Part shown: positions 7,736-17,135 of the stretch, one piece after another | How positions within the stretch are numbered: position 1 is the first letter of the stretch | Layout of the letters: every line of letters begins with the position of its first letter | NCBI GenBank assembly: GCA_038182865.1 | Contig: CP116226.1 | Span: 1,550,001 to 1,614,000 of the forward strand | Direction of reading: 5' to 3' | Origin: Microbacterium enclense | GTDB taxonomy: Bacteria > Actinomycetota > Actinomycetes > Actinomycetales > Microbacteriaceae | Length of the DNA stretch: 64,000 bases | The notes under the pieces: generated by a model | The model's database searches: none | What the model was told of the DNA's origin: nothing | The model's input: only the letters and a program-made list of their open reading frames with translations | Position numbers and translations under genes: made by a program

Positions 7736-10700
7736 ATGACGGAAGTCGCCGCAGGGGATGCCGCGCGCACCCGACGGGTGTGGCCCGCGCAGCCTGAGCT
7801 GCTGACCGACACCTCACGGTGCCCGTGGTGCTTCGCGCCGATCACCGCCTCGCCGTGTGCGACGTGCGGATTCGACCTCAGCGACCCGCGCACCTTCGGT
7901 GTGCTGTCGCTGTCACAGCACATCGCGGGACTCGTGCAGGAGCGCGACGAGGTGCTCCGGCAGATCCGGGCGAGTGCCGCCGCCTGGACGGGCCCTGTTC
8001 CGGCGTCGGGTCCCGCCCCGGTCGCAGGTTCCGGTGCGGGCGCATCGGCGTCGGCTGCGTCTGTCGGACCCGTCGATCCCGCGGAGTCGGGTGTACCCGT
8101 CGAGCCAGGTGTGTCTGGCGAGCCTGCCGACGCGGGTGCGCGTGCTGTGCCCGCGGAGCCGGCTGTGCCTGCCGTGGCCGCCGATCCGGCTGGGCCTGTC
8201 GCGCACGATGAGCCTGGCGGGCCTGTCGCGCCCGATGCGCCGGCTGAAGTTGGCGGGCCTGTCGTGCCCGCCGCTTCCGTCGAACCTGTATCGGCCGCGG
8301 CGAACGCGGTGGTCACTCCGACCTTCACCGCGCCGCCGGGGTTCGCTCCGCCGGGCGAGCTGCATCCGTCCGTGCGTCAGGGGGCGCCGTCTACGGCCGC
8401 ACCCGGCACTCAGGGCGGTCCGGCCGCGGGTGCGCCGGGCACCCCGACCTCGCCGCCTGCACCCCAGCCGGGCAAGCCGCGCCGCTCGGGCGTGCAGGTG
8501 TTCCTCCTCTCGGTCGGTGTCGTGCTGCTCGCCGTGGCTGCAGCCTTTTTCCTCACGGTGGCGTGGGTCAGCGGCGGCCTCGTCCTGCGTTCGATCATCG
8601 TGGGCGCGGTGACCGCGGCCGTGATCGTCACGGCGTCGATCCTGCGTCGTCGACGACTGACCGCGACGGCGGAGGGGATCGCCCTGCTCGGGATCGCGTT
8701 CGTCGCGCTCGACGTGTGGGCGGTGCGGGCGAACGACCTTGCGGGGGCTGCGGGCGTCGACGCGCGCGTCTACTGGGGCTGGGCGGCCCTCCTGGCCGGT
8801 GTCGGCTTCGTGGCCTGGGCGCGCCTTGCCGGGCTGCGTGCTCCGTTGTCAGCGGGGATCGCGGCTCTGGCGGTGGGACCGCCGTTGATCGCCGCCGGCC
8901 TCTTCGGCGGCGACACGACTCTCGAGGTGTACGCGGCCGGTCTTACGGCGCTCGTTCTCACGCTCGCGTCGTCGCTCGTACCGCGGCTCGCCCGGGCGGA
9001 CGTCGGCTCGGTCGCCGTCGAGATCACGGCGCTGCGCGTCTTCGGCGGGGTGGGAGCGCTCATGGCGCTGATCGCCGCTCTCGTGCTCGACCCCGACCGT
9101 GCGTGGGCGCCGCTCGCAGCCAGCGCGCCGATCGCTCTCCTGCTCGCCGCGCACGCCGCAGTGCTCGTCCGCACCGGTGCCGAGAAGGTCGCGCCGATCG
9201 CGTCGCCGTTCGCTGTGATGGCCCTCGGCGCCGGTGTCGCGGCGACGGTTGCGCGTGTGGCCGACACGACCATCGCCGTGACGGTGCCGCTCCTCGTGGC
9301 GGTGGTCATCGCACTCGCTCTGGAGGCCGTCTCGGCACGCCTCGCCGCAGGCGCGTCCCGCACGACCGTCGTCGTCGCCGCCCTGACCGCCGCGATCGGA
9401 GCCGGTCTGGCCGCGGTGGTGCCCGTCGCCTGGGCGCTCTCGGCGTTGGCCGAGCCTCTGCGTCGTCTCGTGCCCCTCTTCGGCGACTCCGCTTTCGCGG
9501 TGAACGATGTGGATGCCACGAGCACCGCCGCCGCGATCACCCTCGTGGCCGCGGTGGTCCTTGCGGCCGTCGTATGGCGTCTCACGGGCCGTGCGACGAG
9601 CCGTCGTCTCGCCGTGCTGTGGTCCGCCGCGATCGTGATGCTGCTGATCGGTCCGCAGCTGCGCGTCGTCGTCGGGATCGTGCTCTGGTACGTGGCGATG
9701 GCGGTCGCGGGCGTCGTCCTGCTCCGGCGTCGTCGCGGCGACGTCGCGGTGGCCTCCGTCGTCGGGAGCCTCGCGCTGCTCGCCGGGTGGTTCCTCTCCT
9801 TCCCCTCGCCCCTGGCGTGGACGCTCGCGACCCTGGGCGTTCTCGTGGTCGTGTGGATGCTGGCGTCCGTCACTCCCGCCGCCCGGGTCCCGGCGGCCGT
9901 GTCCTTCGTCGTGTTCGCCGCGGGGAGCGCGTGGCTCGCACCGGCCGCCGCGGAGCGCGGTCTGGGCGTCGACGTCGTCGGATTCGGCCCGTTGGAGGCG
10001 GGCGCCTTCACCGCGGTGATCTGCCTCGTCGTTGCTCTCCTCCCGTGGCGCGGCGCTCTCGCTCCTCCGCGCGGGCTGGATCGACCGCAGCGCGAAGCGG
10101 CCGCTCTTGCGGCCCTGGCGATCGCCTTCCTCTCGTCGCTCGTTCACGCCGTCCTGCGCTCGGGCGACGGACCGGTCAGCGTCTGGTGGGCCGCGATCGG
10201 TGTGGTGACCACGGCGGCAGCGGCGTGGGTCGCGCTGGGCTCCGCGAATCGCAGCTGGGCAGTGCTGCGGCCGGCGGCCGCGGTGACCTGGTCCCTGCTG
10301 GGAGCGATGGCCGCCCTCGCGGTCGTCCGCCCGCTCACCGACGGCGAGCTCGCGCCGAGCACCGCGGTCTCCGCGGTGGCGCTCGTCGCCGCCGCTCTCG
10401 GGGTGAGCGTGCTGCGACGCGAGGTCATTCCCCGCGTGCTCTCCGACGCCGGCACCGCCGTGGCCGCGCTCGTCGCGGTGACGGTGCTCGCTCCGCGCGG
10501 CGACGTGTGGATTCCGCTCCTCATCGTCGCGGTCACCACCCTGATCTGGGCGGTCGACACCGATGGCCTGTTCGTCTCGCGCGGTCCGCGCCGCCACCTC
10601 GTGTGGCTCGCTCTCGCTCTGGCGACGAGCGCACTCTGGCTGCAGCTGTTCAGCGCACGCGTCGAGACGGTCGAGGTCTACACGCTGCCGGTCGCCGTGG

Positions 10701-12427
10701 CGTTGATCCTCCTCGCCGCCGCGAACGAGCGCGCCCGTCGCCGCGTTGCCGACCGGTCGGTGGCGGCTCCTGCCGTCATCGCGTTCGCGGGAGTGGCGCT
10801 CGCTCTGGTACCGACGGCTGTGGCGGATGTCGACGACACGGTGCGCGTGCTCGTCGCCACCGGTCTCGGTGTGGTCTTCCTCCTCGCCGGCGCCTGGGCG
10901 CGCCCCCCGCGCACGCCCGACCTGCTTCCTCTGGCGGTCGCTGCGGCGGGGGCGCTGGCCCTCGTGGTGGCAGGGGGCGCGCGGCTCGTGCACGTGGCGC
11001 AGCGGGGCGAGTCCGGCGGCCCGCTCGTCGATGCGCTGGTCGTCGTGAGCGCGGTGGCGCTGGGCGCCGCGGCCCTGGGATGTGTCCGCCGAACAGCATC
11101 GTGGGCCCCCTCCGTCGGCCGGGCGACCGCCATCGCGGCCGCTGTGGTCTTCGTCGTCGGCGAAACGGTGCTCATCGCCGTCGACGGAGGCCCCGTCGTA
11201 CGAGCCGTCCTGGCGGTCGTCGCGCTCGGTGCCGTCGGCGCCTTCGCCTCGCGGGGCTCCCACGCCCTGACGGGCGTACCGATTGCGGCCGTCCTGCTCG
11301 GTGGGGCGGCGCTCGTGGCTCTCGTCGGGCTGGGCGCCGGTGTCCGCCCGGTCGAGTGGATGACGGTGCCCCTGGCGGCGGCGCTCCTCGCGACCACGGT
11401 GGTCGTGCGCACGCGTTCGGCCCCGCCTCTCGTCGTGGGGCTGGCCACCGTCGGACTGGCGGTGGCGTTGCTGCCGTCCGCCGCGCTGGTGGCCGACGAG
11501 CTGCCGCGGGCGATCGCGGTGCTGACCGTTTCGGTCGCGTTGCTCGTCGCGGCATCCCTCGTCTCCCACGAGTCGGTGCGTCCGCTGCGCCTGCCCGCCC
11601 TCGGCGTGGCGGCCCTGTCGCTCGTCATCGCAGGCGGCGTGCGCGCGCTCGGCGATCTGGACCGCCCCCTCTTCGACGCGTGGGCCCTCGCCGTGGTGGT
11701 GCCCCTCGTCGCAGCGGGAGTCCTGTTGCAGCGGCGCCGCGATGGCCTCCCTGCGGTCACCGCGACCGCTGCGGTTCTGACCGGGCTGACGGTCGCCGCT
11801 GTGCTGTCGTCCGTGCGCCTCGCGACGGTCGGCGACGAGAGTCTTCGCGCTGCCCTGACGATCGTCGTTCTCCTCGCCGTGGGCCTGCTGTGGCGTGGTT
11901 CTCAGGGCTCGCTGGTGTTCTGGGCAGGCGTGGGTCTCGGAGGCGTGGTCGGCGCGACCGCGCTGGCGACGGGATCCGCTGATCCGGTCGAGTTCGTCAC
12001 GACTCCCCTCGCGGTGGCACTCGTGCTGCACGGTGTCCGATCGCTCCGCCGTAACCCCGCACTGCGAAGCTGGCCTGCTCTCGGTGTGGCGCTGGCCCTC
12101 CTGCTCCTGCCGTCGCTCGTGTTCGACTTCGCCGACGACAACGTGCTCTGGCGCGTGATCGCGCTGGGCGTCGTCGCTCTCGCGGTGCTCTTGGCCGGTG
12201 CGCGGTACAAGCTGCAGGCCCCCGTGCTTCTCGGTGGCATCGTGCTGATCGTGCATGCCGTCGCCCAGCTCTGGCCGTGGATCGCGTCGATCTACGAGAG
12301 CGTGTCGGGCTTGTGGTGGCTGTGGCTGGGTATCGCCGGAGTGCTGCTCATCGTCGTCGCGGCGACGTACGAGCGGCGCATCCGCGAGGTGAAGGCCGTG
12401 GCGCTGGCCATTCGCGCGCTGCGCTGA
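7736..12427 (+). CDS. Giant polytopic membrane protein with N-terminal zinc ribbon (SCO7613 C-terminal-domain type)
   Basis: 1563 residues. Residues 29-44 hold a CxxC-8-CxxC zinc ribbon (CPWC...CATC). Residues ~90-250 are a low-complexity Pro/Ala/Gly/Val/Glu linker with repeated GGPVxPD-like units. From ~255 to the end the protein is almost continuously hydrophobic, alternating ~20-residue helices with short Arg-rich loops, probably several dozen membrane spans. Size and layout fit the SCO7613-type membrane proteins of actinobacteria, whose role is unknown. ATG 7736 has GAGGGGG just upstream. It ends convergently against the type VII secretion locus; a link to secretion is only a guess. The C-terminus (YERRIREVKAVALAIRAL) is basic and likely cytoplasmic. 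Confidence 0.85.
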   Translation: MTEVAAGDAARTRRVWPAQPELLTDTSRCPWCFAPITASPCATCGFDLSDPRTFGVLSLSQHIAGLVQERDEVLRQIRASAAAWTGPVPASGPAPVAGSGAGASASAASVGPVDPAESGVPVEPGVSGEPADAGARAVPAEPAVPAVAADPAGPVAHDEPGGPVAPDAPAEVGGPVVPAASVEPVSAAANAVVTPTFTAPPGFAPPGELHPSVRQGAPSTAAPGTQGGPAAGAPGTPTSPPAPQPGKPRRSGVQVFLLSVGVVLLAVAAAFFLTVAWVSGGLVLRSIIVGAVTAAVIVTASILRRRRLTATAEGIALLGIAFVALDVWAVRANDLAGAAGVDARVYWGWAALLAGVGFVAWARLAGLRAPLSAGIAALAVGPPLIAAGLFGGDTTLEVYAAGLTALVLTLASSLVPRLARADVGSVAVEITALRVFGGVGALMALIAALVLDPDRAWAPLAASAPIALLLAAHAAVLVRTGAEKVAPIASPFAVMALGAGVAATVARVADTTIAVTVPLLVAVVIALALEAVSARLAAGASRTTVVVAALTAAIGAGLAAVVPVAWALSALAEPLRRLVPLFGDSAFAVNDVDATSTAAAITLVAAVVLAAVVWRLTGRATSRRLAVLWSAAIVMLLIGPQLRVVVGIVLWYVAMAVAGVVLLRRRRGDVAVASVVGSLALLAGWFLSFPSPLAWTLATLGVLVVVWMLASVTPAARVPAAVSFVVFAAGSAWLAPAAAERGLGVDVVGFGPLEAGAFTAVICLVVALLPWRGALAPPRGLDRPQREAAALAALAIAFLSSLVHAVLRSGDGPVSVWWAAIGVVTTAAAAWVALGSANRSWAVLRPAAAVTWSLLGAMAALAVVRPLTDGELAPSTAVSAVALVAAALGVSVLRREVIPRVLSDAGTAVAALVAVTVLAPRGDVWIPLLIVAVTTLIWAVDTDGLFVSRGPRRHLVWLALALATSALWLQLFSARVETVEVYTLPVAVALILLAAANERARRRVADRSVAAPAVIAFAGVALALVPTAVADVDDTVRVLVATGLGVVFLLAGAWARPPRTPDLLPLAVAAAGALALVVAGGARLVHVAQRGESGGPLVDALVVVSAVALGAAALGCVRRTASWAPSVGRATAIAAAVVFVVGETVLIAVDGGPVVRAVLAVVALGAVGAFASRGSHALTGVPIAAVLLGGAALVALVGLGAGVRPVEWMTVPLAAALLATTVVVRTRSAPPLVVGLATVGLAVALLPSAALVADELPRAIAVLTVSVALLVAASLVSHESVRPLRLPALGVAALSLVIAGGVRALGDLDRPLFDAWALAVVVPLVAAGVLLQRRRDGLPAVTATAAVLTGLTVAAVLSSVRLATVGDESLRAALTIVVLLAVGLLWRGSQGSLVFWAGVGLGGVVGATALATGSADPVEFVTTPLAVALVLHGVRSLRRNPALRSWPALGVALALLLLPSLVFDFADDNVLWRVIALGVVALAVLLAGARYKLQAPVLLGGIVLIVHAVAQLWPWIASIYESVSGLWWLWLGIAGVLLIVVAATYERRIREVKAVALAIRALR

Positions 12428-12430
12428 GTC

Positions 12431-12571
12431 GCGCTGCCCTGACTCGTGCGACGCTGCGTTGAGCTGCGCCGCGTTGCGCGGGTTCGCGTTGCGCGGGAAC
12501 GCGCTGCCCTGAGCCGCGCGGCGCCGGTTCAGCGCTGCGCCGCGTTGCGCTGGGTCGCGCGGCGCTGGTTC
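12431..12571. repeat. Degenerate ~70-bp tandem duplication in a convergent gap
   Basis: Two units, 12431-12500 and 12501-12571, both start GCGCTGCCCTGA. Both share an exact 17-mer (GCTGCGCCGCGTTGCGC at 12463 and 12534); overall similarity is roughly three quarters. The gap to 12710 also contains ATCCGGAT/CCGGTT words that could pair. No gene is supported here. Confidence 0.55.
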
Positions 12572-12710
12572 GCGTCCCGAGTTCGGGGGCGCGCCGCGGA
12601 TTCGCGATGCGACGCCGATTCGCGCAGCGTCGCAGAACCGGAGATGGGTCGCAGATCCGGATGGAAACAGGTTCCGCGTCCGATTCTGACGCCGTCATCC
12701 GGTTCCGTTG

Positions 12711-15700
12711 TCAGGCCCCGCGGCCGGTCCCGCTCTCCTCCGGCCGGTTCGAGCGCCGACGGCGCGTCAACGGGATCTCGCCACTGGCGGGGGCGGGGAC
12801 GGCGGACGTGGGGCGCGGTGCCACGGGCATTGTCGTGCCCTGCGACTCGTCGAGCGCCGCGGCCCGGGGCGCGGGCACCGACGATGAGCCCGCCTCGCGT
12901 CCGGTCTCCGCATCTCGCCGAGCACCGTCTCGCTCGGCGCCGTGTCGCCCGGCACCCGCCGCGTCGGCGCTCCTCTGGGCACCACCCGAGACGCCTGCGG
13001 CCCCAGCCCCATCCGCGGCCCCAGCTCCGGCTCCGGCCGCGACAGCACCGGCCCCGGCCCCAGCACCAGCCCCGGCCCCAGCTCCGGCTCCGGCCGCGAC
13101 AGCACCGGCCCCGGCCCCAGCACCAGCCCCGGCCCCGGCCGCGACAGCACCAGCACCAGCCCCAGCACCCCCGACGCTCCCCGCGCCCACAGCGCTCCCC
13201 GCATCCGCGACAGCACCCGTGGGCGCGCCGGCATCCGGATCCGACGACACGAAGTTCGCGACCTGCACGAGCGTCGGCCGCTCGCCGCGACGCGCGAGGC
13301 GCCCGCGGCCCGCGATCATGGGCTCGGCGTACAGCTTGGGCAGGATCGCGCCCTCCGACCGGTCGCCCGACATGATCAGCGAGGTGCCGCCGGTGTCGCG
13401 GATGCCCTGCAGCGCGGGGTCGAACATCGCGCGCGACGCACCGGCGACGGGGCGGCTCACGACCACATTTAGCCGCAGATCGCGGGCCGACGCGAGGTAC
13501 GGCAGCAGCGGGCGCAGGGGCTCGGTGCCGCCCGCTGCGAGGATGTCGAAGTCGTCCGCGATCACCAGGATGCGCGGACCCGCGTCGCGGTCGCTCTGCC
13601 GCTTCTCGAGCTCGACTGCGATCGACTCGGCGAGCAGGCGTGCCTGGCGTCCGGACGAGGCGTGCCCGCCGAGGTAGGCGTCGGGGATCTCGGATGCCAG
13701 CTCCCCGCGCGCATCCATGAGGGCGATGACGAGTTCCTCGGGCGTGTGCCGGTCGATCGCCCCGCGGGCGATGCCGCGCAGCGCCGTGGTCTTGCCGCAG
13801 CGGCTGTCGCCGAGGATGAGCAGGTGCGGGTCGCGGGCGACGACGTCGAGCAGGACGGGCGCCATCGTGTCTTGGCGCAGCCCCAGGGGAATGGCATCCG
13901 GTTCGTCGATCGCGTCGGGAAGCTCGGTCGGTGTCAGCTCCTCGGGCAGGAGGCGGATGGGCGCGGCGCCCTGACCGCCCCAGCGCGCCGCGCTCTCTCG
14001 GGCCAACTGCTCGAGCGCCTCGCCGGTGTCTCCGTCGTCGACCTCTTCGAGCAGGGGCAGTGCGACCTGGGCGAAGAGCTTGTCGTCGGTCAGCACGCGT
14101 CCCGGCTGGTCGGCTTTGAGCGTGGTCGAGAGCTTTCGGGCGATCTGCGAATCGGCCGGGTCGTTGAGCTTGAGTTCCAGGCGCGTGCCGATGAGCCCCT
14201 GCAGGTTCATGCGCAGCTCGTTCCAGCGAGAGAGGGCGACGACCACGTGGATGCCGAAGCTCCCGCCGCGTTCGAGGAGGTGCGCGAGCGGGGCCTCGAG
14301 GTCCTCGAAGTCCTGACGCAGAGCCCCGAGACCGTCGACGAGCAGCACGACATCCGCGCTCGGAACCTCGGGCAACCGCCCCTGGGCATGCTGTCGCCGC
14401 ATATCGGCGAGCGAGTCGAGACCGTGGTCGCGGAACACGCGCTCGCGCGTCGTGAGCATGCCGGTGAGCTCTTCGAGAAGGCGGGTCAGACGTTCACGGT
14501 GGCCGCGCGTGGCGACACCGCCGACGTGCGGGAACGGCTCGATGCGCGCGAGCCCACCGCCGGTGAGGTCCATGCCGTAGATGCTCACCTGACGGGGCGA
14601 GTGGGTGAACGACAGGGAGGCGGCGAGCGTGCGCAGGAACATCGACCGCCCGGACTGGGGCGCCCCCGTGATCGACACGTGTCCGCCCGAGCGAGTGAGG
14701 TCGAGCATCCATGGCGACTGCGTCTGAGTCGACGGGTCATCGAGCAGCCCCATCGGCGCGCGGAGTGTGCCGGCGCCGTCGGCCTGTGGGAGCACGCCGC
14801 CGAGGGTGAGCACCGGAGGGAGCGGCGGGAGCCAGACCGGGCGTGTGCGGGTGACGCCGCGGGCGAGGCGCTGGGTCGCGGCCTGGACGAGCGTGCGCCC
14901 GGTGGTGGGGGTCTCGGGCTCGGCGCTGTCGAACTCTTCGGCCTCGACCTCGTGCTCGGGCGGGTCGAACGTGGGCAGCGGCAGCACGGGGGGAGCCTCG
15001 TCGTGACGAGGCCCGGCCTCGACCGGATCGGGGACGGGGCCGGAGACGTATCCGGCGCGGAAGCGCGTGTAGACCGACGTGTCGACCTTCAGGTAACCGA
15101 AGCCGGGGATGGCGGGAAGGTGGAAGGCGTCGGGGGTGTCGAGGACGACGGCCGATTCTGCTTCCGAGAAGGTGCGCAGACCGATGCGATACGAGAGGTA
15201 GGTGTCGAGACCTCGAAGGCGCCCGCCCTCGATGCGTTGGCTCGACAGCAGCAGGTGCACCCCGATCGAGCGGCCGATGCGTCCGATCGTCAGAAGGAGC
15301 TCGACGAAGTCGGGCTCGGCGGTCAACAGCTCGCCGAACTCGTCGATGACGAGGAACAGGTGCGGAAGGGCCGGGAGGTCGGGCCGGTCCCGGCGCATCT
15401 GCCGGTAGTGACCGATGGATGCCGCGTTCCCCGCGTCTTTGAGCAGCCGCTGGCGCCGCACGATCTCGCCCTGAATGCTCGAGCGCGCGCGTTCGGTGAG
15501 TTGCGGGTCGTCGGCGAGGTTGTCGATGATCCCCGCGACATGCGGGAGGCGTGCGAACGGGGCGAACGCGGCCCCGCCCTTGTAGTCGACGAGGATCATG
15601 CTGAGATCGTCGGGGGAGTGGGTCAACGCCAGTCCCAGGATGAGCGTGCGCAGCAGCTCGCTCTTTCCGGAGCCGGTGGCACCGATGCAGATGCCGTGCG

Positions 15701-17135
15701 GGCCCATGCCCAGCTGTGCGGACTCTTTCAGATCGAGCAGCACCGGACCGCCGCGGTCGTCGACGCCGATCGGCACGCGCAGGAACTCGGCGGCGCTGCG
15801 TACGCGCCACGCAGCCTTCACATCGATGGCATCCACGTCGTCCACGCCGAGGAGCTGCGTCACATCGGGGGCGAGCGACGTGCCCGCGTCTTCCGCGGAG
15901 GTGCGGGTGAGCCGCAGACCGGCGAGCGGGCGGGCGATCACCTCGAGCGTGTCGCAGGTGACGGGATCGATCCGGATGCCACTCGCCGCGGCCTCACCCG
16001 ACCCCGGCGTTTCGACGGTAGCCAGGCCGTCGGCGATCCTCACGCGCACGCCGACCGTGGGCGGCTCCTTCAGCCGGTCGTCGAGGAGGTGGACGACGGT
16101 GATCCCCAGGTCGGCGAGTCCCAGCGCGGCATCGAGCCGCGGCATCTCGCTCGCGGCGCCGTCGCCCTCGTCGACGAAGACGATGAGCCGCCCGGGTTTG
16201 GTACGTCGTCCGGCGCGCCTGCTCGCCGCGGCCGTCGCGACGCGGTCGCGCAGCTCGGTACCCAGGAGAGCGAGCACGTCGTCGAGGGTCGGAGCCAGGC
16301 GTCGCGCGGCGACGGCGCCGGAGGGCGGGGTGTCCGACGAAAGATGGGGGACGAGATCGAGCCCGCGCCACTCGCCGAGGTGCTGGGGGCCGATGGCGGC
16401 CGCGATGTGCACGTCGTCGGGGGAGTGGAAGGCGGCGATCTGCGCGACGAGCGCGCGGGCCACGGTGAGGGTGTCGGCGCGCGGGCCCACGAGGGAGACG
16501 TGTCCGCCGCGCTCGAGGTCGACGGTCGCGGGCATGCCCTGGGCGACCCCGGCCAGGCGCACCATCCGCTCGGCCGACTCGCGCATGACCGGATCGAAGG
16601 GCTGCACCGGGTTCTGCTCGGCGGGGAGAGCGACCTCGACCGCGCGGAGATCGCCCGTGCCGATCCGTACGCGCAGGAAGTCGGCGTCGCCGGGCCGTCG
16701 CTCCCAGCGCCTCGCCGGGTCGGCTCCGATCTCGACGAGCGTGCCCGGGGCCGGGTTCAGGGCCAGCGCGGCGTGCCGCTGCCGATCGGTGCTCTCCCGC
16801 ACCTTTTCGCGCGTCTCCTCGAGGTAGTCGAGGTAGCGCTCGCGTTGCACCCGACGCTGGCGGGCGGCGTTGCCTCGCTGGGTGAACGCCATGCCGAGCC
16901 CGCCGACGAGCGCGACCACGAGGATGACCGCGCCGACCACGACCATGATCGGGTTGTTGCGCAGCAGCACGATCATCGTGATCGACGACAGGCTCCCGAC
17001 GATCGGCAGGAGCGACTGCAGGGGGAATCCCGTCGGTCCCTCCCCGATGGGAGGAGGGGGCGCCAGGACGACGTCGGCCGCAGGCTCGGCGGGTTCGCTG
17101 ATGCGGGCGGGGCGATGCACGATCCGGACGTTCAC
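12711..17135 (-). CDS. eccC: Type VII secretion ATPase EccC (FtsK/SpoIIIE family, three ATPase domains)
   Basis: 1474 residues. The N-terminus has two adjacent transmembrane helices (~40-85: LPIVGSLSSITMIVLL, then IMVVVGAVILVVALVGG), then three FtsK-like ATPase modules. Module 1 (P-loop GATGSGKSELLR ~485, Walker B MILVDYKGG) looks fully active. Module 2 (GAPQSGRSMFLR ~828) has Arg for the P-loop Lys. Module 3 (GDSRCGKTTALRG ~1112, Walker B ILVIADDFDIL) is canonical. EccC powers export and recognises WXG100 substrates; degenerate second sites are known in the family. From ~1296 an extra ~180-residue tail begins, rich in Gly/Ala and containing an exact 57-bp tandem repeat. GTG 17135 overlaps the stop of the ParA-like gene (GTGA). 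Confidence 0.95.
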   Translation of the reverse strand: MNVRIVHRPARISEPAEPAADVVLAPPPPIGEGPTGFPLQSLLPIVGSLSSITMIVLLRNNPIMVVVGAVILVVALVGGLGMAFTQRGNAARQRRVQRERYLDYLEETREKVRESTDRQRHAALALNPAPGTLVEIGADPARRWERRPGDADFLRVRIGTGDLRAVEVALPAEQNPVQPFDPVMRESAERMVRLAGVAQGMPATVDLERGGHVSLVGPRADTLTVARALVAQIAAFHSPDDVHIAAAIGPQHLGEWRGLDLVPHLSSDTPPSGAVAARRLAPTLDDVLALLGTELRDRVATAAASRRAGRRTKPGRLIVFVDEGDGAASEMPRLDAALGLADLGITVVHLLDDRLKEPPTVGVRVRIADGLATVETPGSGEAAASGIRIDPVTCDTLEVIARPLAGLRLTRTSAEDAGTSLAPDVTQLLGVDDVDAIDVKAAWRVRSAAEFLRVPIGVDDRGGPVLLDLKESAQLGMGPHGICIGATGSGKSELLRTLILGLALTHSPDDLSMILVDYKGGAAFAPFARLPHVAGIIDNLADDPQLTERARSSIQGEIVRRQRLLKDAGNAASIGHYRQMRRDRPDLPALPHLFLVIDEFGELLTAEPDFVELLLTIGRIGRSIGVHLLLSSQRIEGGRLRGLDTYLSYRIGLRTFSEAESAVVLDTPDAFHLPAIPGFGYLKVDTSVYTRFRAGYVSGPVPDPVEAGPRHDEAPPVLPLPTFDPPEHEVEAEEFDSAEPETPTTGRTLVQAATQRLARGVTRTRPVWLPPLPPVLTLGGVLPQADGAGTLRAPMGLLDDPSTQTQSPWMLDLTRSGGHVSITGAPQSGRSMFLRTLAASLSFTHSPRQVSIYGMDLTGGGLARIEPFPHVGGVATRGHRERLTRLLEELTGMLTTRERVFRDHGLDSLADMRRQHAQGRLPEVPSADVVLLVDGLGALRQDFEDLEAPLAHLLERGGSFGIHVVVALSRWNELRMNLQGLIGTRLELKLNDPADSQIARKLSTTLKADQPGRVLTDDKLFAQVALPLLEEVDDGDTGEALEQLARESAARWGGQGAAPIRLLPEELTPTELPDAIDEPDAIPLGLRQDTMAPVLLDVVARDPHLLILGDSRCGKTTALRGIARGAIDRHTPEELVIALMDARGELASEIPDAYLGGHASSGRQARLLAESIAVELEKRQSDRDAGPRILVIADDFDILAAGGTEPLRPLLPYLASARDLRLNVVVSRPVAGASRAMFDPALQGIRDTGGTSLIMSGDRSEGAILPKLYAEPMIAGRGRLARRGERPTLVQVANFVSSDPDAGAPTGAVADAGSAVGAGSVGGAGAGAGAVAAGAGAGAGAGAGAVAAGAGAGAGAGAGAGAGAVAAGAGAGAADGAGAAGVSGGAQRSADAAGAGRHGAERDGARRDAETGREAGSSSVPAPRAAALDESQGTTMPVAPRPTSAVPAPASGEIPLTRRRRSNRPEESGTGRGA
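13021..13134. repeat. Perfect 57-bp tandem repeat inside the EccC tail
   Basis: 13021-13077 and 13078-13134 are identical, and a partial third copy with changes follows to about 13170. The unit is in frame (19 residues, Gly/Ala/Val) and encodes a flexible GAGAGAGAVAAGAG-like stretch. Exact copies suggest recent slippage, so length may vary between strains. Confidence 0.85.

Noticed and set aside
8849..12256. 1135-codon open frame on minus opposite the giant membrane protein
   Set aside because: Low-complexity His/Arg/Asp/Gly-rich translation, typical antisense shadow of a hydrophobic gene.
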